Assembly: GCA_025769875.1 (NCBI GenBank)
Contig: JAGFNK010000717.1
Location: forward strand, 1-24,287
Direction: 5' to 3'
Length of the DNA stretch: 24,287 nucleotides
DNA from: Russula earlei
Taxonomy: Eukaryota; Basidiomycota; Agaricomycetes; Russulales; Russulaceae
Both the position numbers and the translations under genes were made by a program. This document shows positions 6,868 through 16,883 of the stretch, piece by piece (positions within the stretch are counted from its first letter, which is position 1; each line of letters begins with the position of its first letter). The notes beneath the pieces were generated by a model. That model searched no databases and had not been told where the DNA came from. It saw only the letters and a list, made by a program, of their open reading frames with translations.

Positions 6868-8290
6868 TCATCACCTGACTTGTCAGGGAGGGGTTGACCT
6901 AGGGTGGGCTGGCAAATGGTTCTGAGGCTGGCTGGATGGGACCGCAGATTGATTTCATCTCTCTTCTCACCTTTGTCCATCAGTCCACTCTCAGTCTACA
7001 GTCATCCACATTCATTGCTAGTGATTCCCTGTTGTTGTTTTGGAAAGATGTAGTTGGTGGTACTGGAGTGTAGCAGGTGATGCCATATCTAGCACCTGGC
7101 AGCCAGATGGGTGGTGGTGAGTGTGGTGAGAAATGCATGCTAATGCACATCTCTGGTATTGTCATGGTAACGAGCTGTGTCAGTTCTCAAGCCTGAAGTT
7201 GAGTTGATAGTAGGATGTGTTTGATGAACAGGCTGGTTCCTATTGTAAAGAATAAGGATCCCTGCAGCGGTCGAAGTGTTTTATGCTAAACAGGTTATGG
7301 CCAATAGACCCTTCCTAGTACAACTTGGTCCATTGAGAAGCTAGGGTAAGTTTGTAATGGGATAGACTAGGGCTGGTTCCACTAGCTATATGTGTTCAAG
7401 TCCATTGTAGACCTTGAACATGCAGAGAGAGAGAGGAAGGTATGTCTTGAAGAAGGAGAGCTCTTCTCAGTAGAGTGAAGAGAGACTCTTAGGAGAGGAA
7501 AGGGAAGACAAAGAGTAGATGGTAGATGGTTTGTGTGTGTGAAGAGTTGATGAAATGGAGAGGTGGATGTGGTTTGAGGTTTAGATGTTGTGTGGGTTGC
7601 AGGTGAATATGTTTGGAGAAGAGTAGGTTGGATTCTACAAGAGACCAAGCTTAGGGCTTTGGTCACAAAGTACTGAGCTTATATATACAGGAGAAGCACA
7701 GCAGTAGCTGTGCTTTGACTGTGCTACTAGTATAGTAGGAGTCATAATAAGTAGGAGTCATAGAAATGAGGCCACAAATGAGTCAGAACCAAGTGACTGT
7801 GCTGCACAGTAAGTGCGCAGCATTGCACAGTCAAACTTGTGAAGTAAGTATAAAAGGAAAGAGAACCAAACAAAGGGAAAGTAACAGCAATCCAGTGTTA
7901 CCTGGACATGTATGGATCACATGATAACACAGAAGGGATCACAAGTTGTAAGAGATCACGAGACCAGTAAGTAAAGGGACGTACGCAGGAAGCAGTCCAT
8001 AGTAAAAGGTAAGAAGTAAACGTAAAAGGAAAATATTGTAACAGGTATAGTGGATGGTCATTGGCAGTGCTAGACTTGGTATTGTCATACATTTCGAAGT
8101 TGTTGCCCATAGACTTTCCATGCTTCAAGTGGAAAGGCTGGGAGGTAAGATAATAGGCTTACATGAAGGATCTTTGGCAGGGTATGTTGTATGCAGAAAG
8201 TGAGAGGGAGAGTACACAGATAGAAGGAGTAACAGGAGTATAGCCCTTTAAGGTAAACCAATAAATTCAGAGTTGGCCTTGAGACTCAAC
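6868..8290. other. CpG-poor repeat-like stretch without a supported gene
   Basis: No long open frame and no recognisable protein. Visible structure: a TATA-like TATATATAAGC on the minus strand (7687-7677), followed in that direction by a Ser/Pro/Thr-rich 94-codon frame (7666-7382). That frame resembles a pyrimidine-rich leader more than a protein. At 7690-7835 there is a cluster of GCACAG/CTGTGC words and a doubled AGTAGGAGTCATA. The stretch may be part of an unrecognised retroelement in minus orientation. CpG content rises gradually from about 7900 and the island begins near 8290. Confidence 0.4.
7677..7687 (-). promoter_or_regulatory. TATA-like box, minus strand
   Basis: TATATATAAGC on the minus strand, with a pyrimidine-rich stretch downstream and GCACAG/CTGTGC inverted words immediately upstream (7696-7713 and 7795-7830). 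No gene is confirmed downstream. It could be an LTR or host promoter. Confidence 0.25.
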
Positions 8291-11259
8291 CATCTGCTAT
8301 GGGAGGGGAGTCTTTGGAACGGAAAGCTGAAAGGCCGGCCTTGGACGTCCCTAGGACCTTAACGTTCACGGGTCGTGCAGCACAACAGGTAGATATCGTC
8401 AGTCACATAAGAGGGTACCGCGTAATGCCTTGTAGAGTGTATCACGACTCTGATGCCAATGCTGCATGGAAGGGAGGTTGAGCCTTCGCCAACCACGTCC
8501 AGAGACCCATCTTCCTACTTGGGGTTACAAACTTGCATATTGTTCTGAGCCCTAGATTGGAAGTTTGGAACCGAACAGCCCCAAGTCGATAGCCACGACC
8601 CACAAGCGTAGTTGCGTGTCCATCCAAAAACCAGAACTTCAATAGCCATGGAAGGACCGTTCAAGTGCAGCAAACTTCCCAGAACCGCTCTAATGGCCTG
8701 TCATGAATAGCGCATGACCAGATAACACGGCGACTCTAGATCCCAGACAAATTTTCATCCCACACTTACTTCTTGGGACAACGGAATCACCTACACCAAG
8801 ATGCATACGCGCCATGGGAAGCGTGGGCCATCCCGGAAGTGTGTTCCGGATGAGTCTTTGAGCAAATCACGTTCCTAGCCCAGTCTGGCTTTATCTGCCC
8901 CACAATGGAGCGAATGCAAAGCCTCAACAACTACAACTTGTCAAACTTATCACATGAAACATGATCTGACGGATCCATTGCTCTGCCTTGATTACATGGA
9001 CGAATTCCTGCTGAGACGTTCAGCAGTATCCCAGAGTGACGCAGTTGGCCGAGTCCCTAGTTCCTCGCACCTCGGTTTTCACCGGCAATTAAAAAAATCC
9101 ATTCATTTAACGCGTCATGGCTGGTTCGTAGCGGGAGTCTGCTCCGAGCCTTATGGAAATATGCGCTCAAGACGCGTCGCCACGGTCTCGATTCAAGGGG
9201 CGGTCCCCTGGCTGGGCATCTTCGCTGCAGTCTTAAACATGCCTCGCAGGATTTTCCGACCTGAACGCAGCAACTACAGTTGAAGCCGCTGGGTAGCCTC
9301 GTGTTGTTGGGACAGAAGCTTCTTTTATGACTACGTCATATTTCGAATAAGAACACTAGGGGGAAATGAATTCGAACAGATCGAGTATTATTTCCTAGCG
9401 AGATCCACATGGAGTCGTACCTTGCTTGATCGCGACTGGTTGTTTGCAAACAAGAAGCGTTCGGCTTCTTCCGATGCCCATGGCCCCACCCATCGTGATC
9501 GTGAGACTCGTTCCCGAGGAGCAGCCTAAGCGCGCAAATACTGAACGTCTCACTTCTTGGGCCGTTATTCTTGCAAGGTTCTCATGTCATTACAGATTAA
9601 AGATCCGAGTCGGCGCGACTGTCATATCAGCTTTCCAAACCGAACACTGGCAATTTCCACCGGAACGTTCACCTCATTATTCGGCACCCAAGTCTTGGGG
9701 AGAGTTGCATTTCGAACCCCGAACAATTGATTTATTGCTGTGGTTTAGGCTATGTTGTAAATGAGAGCTCCCAGCATCATCGCCGATTAACTGTCTGAAT
9801 TTGGGGCAAGATGGCATGCGCCGTCCGAATAGGGTTATACGGGTCCACAAACTGGCCGGGGCCTTGCCAGTGACCATCAGCAAATGCTGCGGAGAGTCAG
9901 GGCAACCTCTTTTTTCTTCCATGCCTGCTTTCCTTGACAGGGCCTTCTCCTCGGGGTCGCTCCGAATGGTCCCTCTATATGCCTATTTTCGCTGGCTACA
10001 AAGTCCGAGTGCCAGTGTGGGGCATGAACGCTAATCATCGATTTGCTTCTCCCGCGTTCCCACCTGTCCATCCTAAAGACGCTCGACAAAGTACGCGGAC
10101 AGAAGCAAGGGGGGGGAAGCTATTTGACTTCAACCGCCTCGTATTGGCGAATGTTCTCGTCTGTCCGTCCGGGACTTCCATCGTTAAAGAAAAGCGCTAG
10201 CCGAACAGGTTTTGGCGGTTGCACGCGAAGGCCCGCCAACCTCTCAATTTCTGCGCGTTCGTCTCGACGCGGTCGGTCGGGTGCAGCTCGTGGGATTGGT
10301 TCTCGAGCGTCCTTGTGTTGAAAGGCCGACCCGATGCCATCGTGCGACTCCCCCCGCGCGCGGCTCGAGTTTTGGACAAAGTGCAAGCCAAGCCTCGAGA
10401 GTTTTCTGGGACCGGCAGCCCGTGAGACACGGGGCCTGCCCTCATCCGACCGGTTTCGTGCCGCTGCTGCGCAAAACTTGCAACTGGGAAAAAATCGCCG
10501 TGCCTTGCGCTCTCACGTGGAAACGGGATTTCTTCCGTGATTCGAAGTTTACTGTCGTATGTTATTGGCGCTCTTACCACGAGAGCGTTGGGCCGAGCGG
10601 GGGACCATCGCGTACGGCGCTTCCACCTGGGTTCACATTTCAACTTTGGCTGCGCTCTTCAAAGCGCCCGGGGCGTTCAGGTATCACACTTTCTGGGGCT
10701 CCGACCTGATCCTTCCGCTGTTTCTGGTCTACACCTTTACTTGATCACATCAACGCCCCGCTCTTCGTACGCGGATCGAAAAAGGTCCGACCAAAACAGG
10801 CCTTCTGTTCATCGGCCTCGCTAACCGCGCGTTTGGTGAACCGGAACAGTTTTGAAATACTCGAACACGACTGACATGGTAAAGATGGCAACGACGCGAG
10901 GCAAGTCAACTTTACATTCGATCACAAACACAAAAGACATTAATCGAGCGCTCTACCAAGCTTGCCCTGGGTGAGGATTCGTTTGTCGTTTCCGCTGCCC
11001 TGCTGCTGCCGCACGTTTCGGGAGAGGAGTGGCCTGGGCCATGCACGAATCCCTGTGGCATGACCACGAGTAGAAGATGAAGTTCGTGCTGGAGGCTGAT
11101 CGGAGGCTGGCTAACCGTGTAGTGTCGCAGGCAGCCTGCTCGCTGACAGCCGCATAGTGTTCAGACTACACGCACCCGCACGATAAGCAGGCTGACTCCT
11201 TACTAATCGGCACTAAGGACTGGCCCTCCAGGGGTGATTCATCACACCAAACCAAATCG
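8291..11259. other. CpG-rich stretch with no supported gene
   Basis: The base composition changes sharply to CpG-rich near 8290. Many frames of 60-165 codons are open on both strands (the longest at 10212-10709 plus and 10643-10197 minus), but they overlap one another. They show no recognisable domain and are what a CpG-rich sequence gives by chance. I looked for splice-linked exons and tRNA A/B boxes and found none convincing. It may be intergenic DNA or a decayed gene. Confidence 0.4.
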
Positions 11260-11640
11260 GTGGGCCGGCTCACTTGTTCAAGGAACCTCTGCTACCCCTC
11301 TTTCGACGGCCTTGGCGCCTGCCTGGAGCAGCGAGGTGACAGTCAGAACTCCTTCAAAAAGGTGCCGACATCGAGTCATCTCTCTGCTCTTGGTCTTGCA
11401 ACGGAAATGAGAGAAGTGCCCCGCGCATTCGACGGCCGACATCGGCCATCGGACGCCCTCGCCACATTGACTCGAACAAATCCTCGCCTGATCCTCCCTG
11501 CCAAAAGGGGAAGAGCGCTCAAAGGAAGCTGTGGCATGTCTTTCCTTTTACTTTCTTTTTTTTTTTGCAGCAAGTTTGACGCGGACGCGGCCACGCATTC
11601 GCTAGTTGTATGCCACAGCAGATTTATGAAAACGGGCTAA
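11260..11640 (+). CDS. Possible small plus-strand gene or terminal exon
   Basis: A 126-codon frame is open here. Inside it, a long pyrimidine run ends in TTTGCAG at about 11570, which looks like a strong 3' splice site. The sequence after it reads KFDADAATHSLVVCHSRFMKTG and then stops at 11638-11640. Overlapping AATAAA signals follow at 11686-11695. The real product may therefore be a short last exon with upstream exons I could not define, rather than the continuous frame. It converges with the minus-strand gene 11602-12694 and would overlap its longer 3' version. No family recognised. Confidence 0.22.
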   Translation: MGRLTCSRNLCYPSFDGLGACLEQRGDSQNSFKKVPTSSHLSALGLATEMREVPRAFDGRHRPSDALATLTRTNPRLILPAKRGRALKGSCGMSFLLLSFFFCSKFDADAATHSLVVCHSRFMKTG

Positions 11641-12694
11641 TGCATGAATTATATCATCAGTAGGTGCGTAAGTCGCGTGGATGTCAATAAATAAATAAGT
11701 TATCATGTACTGATCACGAGAACCAGTCGATTTTCCGCTATGCACGGCATGGCGAGGAGACATCCCTGTCAACGTCCGTCGTACTACTAGTAGCCGACGG
11801 CGTGAGGCTATCACGCACGTAAGATACCCTTCTCCCGCGAGCACTTACGTCTTCCGCACAGGCCCGGCTGTTCCAGAGTCTCCAATACATCCTCCAGGGT
11901 CCAGCCCCATCTGCTGCACATTTCGGCTACGACCAACCCTCGATCCCATGTGTCGTCCTCGCTGTCGCTGTCTCCTGGCATGTAGTCCATATCTTGGTCA
12001 TAAGAGTCTTGGTCGCTGTCCTCCTCTTGATCGCTTACACTATCTTGCAAGTCGTGTGGCGAACCTGGGAACGTCCCGGGCCACGTGTGAGGTGATTCGT
12101 GGCGGTCGTCGTCCTGTGAACCTGCTGCTGGGATGAAACTTGTTAAACCGTGGATATCCGTTCACTTGGGGATTGTCCACTCACCAGCTTTGACCAGATG
12201 AGGCTCGCCTAGTTCGCCCTCATCTCGTAAGTTGTCCAGAGGTGGGACAGGCTTCCTCTGGGAAAAGCGTGAGCCAGGAATTCGGCTGCGTCTGCGGGGG
12301 GAGGCGAACGTACCCTTACGGTGTGCGTTCTGCTTCCCGTCTCTGTCTCAGACGGGATGGGAGGCAGGGCGCCGTCCACCATCTTCTGATACTCCTCGGC
12401 TCGTCGGACGTTGACCCAGTCAAACATCGTCAGCTGCGTATCGCGAAGCCGTGATTCCATCTCAGGCCGGTTGTCCCATACGGCGTGTCCGACCGTTGAT
12501 CTGTGTGGTGTCGAGGTTACCGCGTTTGTCGATGCCGATGCGGCTCGAGCAGCTCCGAGGAGGGCTACCTGCAGTATCCTTCCTGCGCGGCCTCGCTCGC
12601 GTGAGAACCACGCGCGGACTTTGTGCCACGGCTGCGCCGCGTCTTCAGCGGAACTGGGCGAGGACGAATGCGGGACGGCGAAGATGGCGAGCAT
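11602..12694 (-). CDS. Spliced gene for an unknown acidic protein
   Basis: I model ATG at 12694. Exon 1 is 12694-12320 (125 codons), intron 12319-12258 (62 nt, GTAAGG..CAG, branch-like GCTCAC), exon 2 12257-12185, intron 12184-12128 (57 nt, GTGAGT..CAG, branch-like TTTAAC), exon 3 12127-11849. A third intron 11848-11766 (GTAAGT..CAG) leads to exon 4 and a stop at 11602, giving 296 aa. Without it the frame stops at 11811, giving 254 aa. Phase is kept at every junction. The N-terminal half is basic and mixed, with possible helices (residues about 90-110). Residues about 180-212 are very acidic (Asp/Glu/Ser runs). A short ordered stretch follows (VAEMCSRWGWTLEDVLETLEQ), which could be a helical interaction motif. 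The leader before the ATG is C/T-rich and then A-rich, as in fungal promoters. No family recognised; probably nuclear by composition, which is a guess. Confidence 0.65.
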
Positions 12695-15232
12695 TATTTT
12701 TTTTTGGTAAGGAGTGGGAAGAGTCGTAGGTGGAGGTGGGGGGCGGTGGGTGGTGGTATCGAAGGGAGGGGATGGAGAGAGCAGCTCGAACGCTCCTGGT
12801 GCTGATGCGTATTTAACGGCTGTCTCAGGCTTCCGGGTCAGGTCAAGGCGGCCACGCCTTCCGGTTAACTTCGAGGGTTGCGCAATGCCATGGCCTGGCC
12901 CCGGGTCCCTGAGCCCCGGTGTGGTTACGCTGGAGCAGCGCGGAGATATAGCCCGTCCCTGGGGCCGTGGGATGCGCAAACGGCACCGACAGGCAGCCTC
13001 CTCGAGGCATTCTAAATCGGTGCGATCCAACATTTCTGAGAGAAATGGCATCACCTCTGGGCCGTTCCTTACGAGAACTAGTCACATCAGCTTTTGGACA
13101 GGACACGTTGCCCTGTGCGATCACACATTACTCGCTGCTTTTGACTTCCCGAGGCCTCGTTTCGCTAGCATGCCTCACCTCACCAACCCCCCCCCCCCTT
13201 CCCCACCTCCTTCCCACGGGTGGCGTCCCTTCCTGAAAGGTAGCAGCTGCTGTAGGCCACCCCAGCTCGTGTCGGCGCTCGACCGCACGTCATCCCGTGT
13301 TATCTCTCCCTTTTGGAAAGGTTGGGTCGAACTCCGACCAGTGTCTCGCAAACCGCACGGCGTCCCACAGTGACCCTGATTTACACAGCAGATCCTTGCC
13401 AGAAGCGCGGGCGATCATCACCTACAACACCGCACGCCCCGAGAAAGGGGGGTGGGCGTGGAGGAGGAGGCAATGCTGAAGCATTTCTTTTTATTCTGCT
13501 GATTGGTTTTGGTCTTGCACCTCTTTCGCGAGGACGATGCGGTGGTTAGGGTACATAATGCTGTGGTGTGTGGGTCAAATGTGGCGACAGACCCCTCGGA
13601 CCACCTCTTCACCCCGCGTTCGTCCCAAAAGCTGTGTTGCGGACACTGGCATGCGTTGCGTGGAAGGGAGAGGAGCCCCTACAAGGGTTCATATACCGTT
13701 TCTACGGCTTATGCTGCTGCGTCCCGATCCGCTGTCCTTCGATCGCCACTGCATCGGGCGCGTGCGACGTCACATCGTGGACGATTGTAGTCATGTTACT
13801 ACCACCGGAGTGGGGGTCGGACATGTGTCGCGTCAAACGGCCTTTCGAGTCATATCGAATCGATGAGTGGTGAGAGGGTGAGAGGGTGATCGTTCGAGAT
13901 TACCTCCTTTTAGGGCACTTCCCCGCAGCTGCTTGACGCCAGGGAGAAGGGTCGGTGCGTGCATGCGAGCGGGCGTGGGCGTGGGTGTGGGCATGGGCAG
14001 CGCGGAGGCCATGCCCCGACGAGCCCGGATTACCTCATTTGAGAGCATATTAGGTATGCACCCTGACGATTTGGGACGACGATCTTGGGACAAGTCGTTG
14101 TTTGCCGTTATTTGTTCCGTCACGCCTGCCACCGGTCACGGTGTCTTGGCTGCCTTTGGAATCGTCTCTTCTCCCGTTTTCTCCATTGCTTCTAGTTCTG
14201 GCTAGTGACAGAGGGCGTAGACGGACCAGTCGCGATCGCGACCGCACATCAGCAAGACGGAAATGACCGCGAAAACGAACGTATCATCCAAAACTTCTTT
14301 CTTTCTATTTCTTCCCCTAAATACTGTAAATATACAATAACTACAGTAATAAACAACAATGATTCACTTCGCTTTCACCCATTCCCGACGCTCAGATCCA
14401 AAGGAACAAAAAGAGCAACGACAAAGCGAACACGGACGAAGAAAGGGAACGGGGTCCAAGAGATATAGTGATGTGCGCACGGCGGCGAATTGCAGGCGCT
14501 TTTGAGATGCAGATCTAGGTTTATGCTATGTACGGTATACAGGTGTGTGTATATGCGGCATGAGGGTAGGTGGATGGGAGGGATGACCCAGAGGGCAGCG
14601 CAAGTTTAGAGAACAGACTGTGACAGAGAAGAGACCGATTGAAGACCAAGAAGTTCTGCAGAGTGACTGTATGCGCATTGCACTGACGGCGGATGTGTGG
14701 ATCACATGAACGAGCGACCGCGGTGAGATGCAGTGAGATCGGGGCGAATAGTTAGTGTGACTGCGTAGGTCAGTAACCTTGACAGGGGATTGGGAGATAA
14801 AGGAATGACATGAAGGGAGCGTGAGCGTAGACAGAGGAAATGCACACAGGACGGCAACATGCAGTGCTGGGAGGTAAATCGATGTCGAGCGGATTGTTCT
14901 AGAAACAGATACAAGAGATGCAAAGGGTTCCAGGGGGCTGCAGACGGATACGGCTACAGCAATGGCGGTGTGGTACAGAGTTGCTTGTGCATGGCAATCT
15001 TGGCGCAATGCGGGCTCAGAGTGGTGTGGAAAAGGTCGTGACAAGGAGGGGAAGATGAGATGGAAATAACAATGTCCAAAGGCCAAACAGGACCGGGACG
15101 CCCCGGAAGCCAGCCGAGGAAGGAAATGACTCAAAAGACGGTGAGCGGCCGGCTTGACCGGCGGCCGGTTTGGTTGTGAATTATTATGTGAGCGTTGTTT
15201 AGAGATTCATGTCATCATGCTGCTCCCGAAGA
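12695..15232. other. Intergenic stretch between the two spliced genes
   Basis: It contains the presumed promoter of the 12694 gene, with a G-rich plus strand at 12729-12757, a C12 run near 13186-13198 and a G-quadruplex-type motif at 13971-13997. Frames are open on both strands (for example 12714-13373 plus and 15134-14526 minus) but are low-complexity and unsupported. A 90-codon plus frame (13933-14205) is followed by AATAAA at 14348. An overlapping minus frame (14132-13833) is equally plausible, so I call neither. Confidence 0.4.
13971..13997 (+). other. G-quadruplex-type motif, five GGG runs at a 6-base period
   Basis: GGG occurs at 13971, 13977, 13983, 13989 and 13995, with 3-base loops CGT, CGT, TGT and CAT. 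This satisfies the classical G3N1-7 pattern with one spare run. Structure formation is inferred. Confidence 0.7.
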
Positions 15233-16883
15233 TTAGAAGAGCCTTGGTTCTGTGACCCAAGAAAGCCCAACACTCCCGACTCCTTTAATGTATACCCGCG
15301 CCTCAAGTCGGCATACCTAAGTCCGCCTGTCAGCAACAGCAACACACGTTAATTAACGATAAATCAGAACTTACGGTATCCGCCACAGAAGCCTTCTTCC
15401 ATGATACATGCAGCGCCCCATCCTTGCGGGAGATACGACGGAGCTCGCCAAATGACTAGACACCCTTGGGTTGGTAAAAAAAAATCGGGTGGCCAGATCA
15501 ATTGGCTCTCACCTCACACCATCGCTTGACGGCAAGCTCTGCGTCCAGGTTACCTTTCTCGAGGCCACTTACGACAAGCCGCTTCTCACATCTAGAGGTG
15601 TTCAAGGTGTTCATATTAATGTGGCTATCAACATGGCGGCGACGTGTTGTTGCGCTACTCCAGGACGAGCGGTACGAATTCCGACGCGGGTTACTTGGGA
15701 AGGCATTTGCTGTAGTGGGCGATGGTGGTGTAGAGTCACGTGATCGCAGCCCAAAAGTGCTAAGAATTCGGGTGCGAATGGACGTGAGCTCACGCTTCGG
15801 CTTAGATGATGGGCGGATGAATGTAGGGAGGATTGGCATAGAATTCGGCGTTGGCGTCGGCGAACGGCGGGACGGAAGCGATGTTGATGCGACACTCCAC
15901 CGAGACGACTCACCCGCAGCTAAGCCTGACGGGTACACTTGAAGAAGCTTATCCATTGACGCGGGAGGGAGAGGGTCAGGCGATGGAGTTGAAGACACAA
16001 CCTGGGCAGGTGGCATGCGCTCAACGGGGGTCGGAGTAGTTGGCGAAGGCGGGGGAGACTCTTTTGGAGCTGAGATGTAGATCGCGTGGCGGACAGAGGG
16101 CGTGAAAGTCGACTCGGCTGTAGAAAGCGTGGTAGAGATCGAAGGATAGCGGTTTCCACGAGAACGTAGGGACGCGTATGATGCAGAAGATGTTAGAGTG
16201 GGCTCTGAATCAGACTCGGGGGGAGAAGGAGGCTGGTCGAGAGCCTTCGAGCGCCGATGGAGAGGTCGGAAAGAAGACGTCGGGGTGACGGGAAATGAGG
16301 AGGAAGTAGGAGATGACGGAGCGGTCGCCGGTGGGGAGGGAAAGTTCTCCAAAGTGGGGGTCGGAGGCAGTGATGGTGAAGGCGGAGGTGGGAGTGCCTG
16401 CTTGACGCGCGTGAACAAGGTGAAAGAAAATCTATGGAGCGGCGAACGACATACCTTATTGCGATCGGAACATCTGAGGGTTAGAGCTGAACGGCTAGCG
16501 GGCGCGATACGCCACGAATTCATCTCACGAAGAAGGCCATCCAACGCGTCTTCAAGGTCAGCACTGCTTTGCGCTGGTCGGTGGTGTGATGGGGCGCGGT
16601 GATGCAGCGGAAGAGGCGAAGGGAGCAAAGGAGGGTCATTTGAATGAGTAGACTGGGCGTCACGATCATGGTCGATATCAGGTTGAGAGGAGGAAGGCGG
16701 GCGGATGATGAGGTCGAAATCGTCAGGGAGAAGCTTCGACTCGCGAAGGGAGGGAGGGTCGTCGCGCCAAAGGTAGTCGTCCTGGAATTCAGAGAGGGCG
16801 AAGGAATACTGTTCAGCGATCCAGTCGTGAATACGCGAATCTCGTGACGCGTCCATGAGTGGAAGCGCGGCGAAAGAAGCCAT
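15233..16883 (-). CDS. Ser/Pro-rich protein with C-terminal RRM-like domain
   Basis: ATG at 16883. Exons are 16883-16455, 16397-15513, 15455-15375 and 15316-15233. Introns are 16454-16398 (57 nt, GTATGT..CAG), 15512-15456 (57 nt, GTGAGA..TAG) and 15374-15317 (58 nt, GTAAGT..TAG, branch CTGAC). All are phase 0 and the product is 492 aa. Residues 1-60 are ordered and acidic (RIHDWIAEQYSFALSEFQDDY). Residues about 60-400 are Ser/Pro/Thr-rich and probably disordered. Residues about 412-492 read as an RRM fold: beta1 RLVVSGL, helix AELAVKRWCESFGELRRI, beta3 GALHVSWKKA, helix VADTVCRLEARVY, beta4 GSVGLSW. The aromatic residues expected in RNP1 are mostly missing, so RNA binding is uncertain. The pattern resembles conserved uncharacterised proteins of mushroom-forming fungi (recalled, not searched). 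Splicing of both last introns is needed to build the fold, which strongly supports the model. An alternative start is Met at LPLMDAS. Confidence 0.87.

Noticed and set aside
9700..9725. GGGGTTCGAAATGC on the minus strand resembling a tRNA B-box
   Set aside because: The T-stem cannot pair and no A-box lies upstream.
10197..10709. Long overlapping frames on both strands (165 and 148 codons)
   Set aside because: CpG-rich sequence keeps several frames open at once; neither shows a domain, splice pattern or plausible promoter.
10940..10990. tRNA D-arm-like words on the minus strand (TTGGTAGAGCGCTCGATT)
   Set aside because: No matching T-arm B-box or acceptor stem at the right distance; chance resemblance.
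12714..13373. 219-codon plus-strand frame
   Set aside because: Overlaps the promoter and first exon side of the minus-strand gene, begins with a Gly/Val run from G-rich DNA and has no recognisable domain.
14526..15134. 202-codon minus-strand frame just downstream of the RRM-like gene
   Set aside because: Low-complexity Ser/His/Cys composition, starts within the likely 3' region of the neighbouring gene and has no start context or domain.
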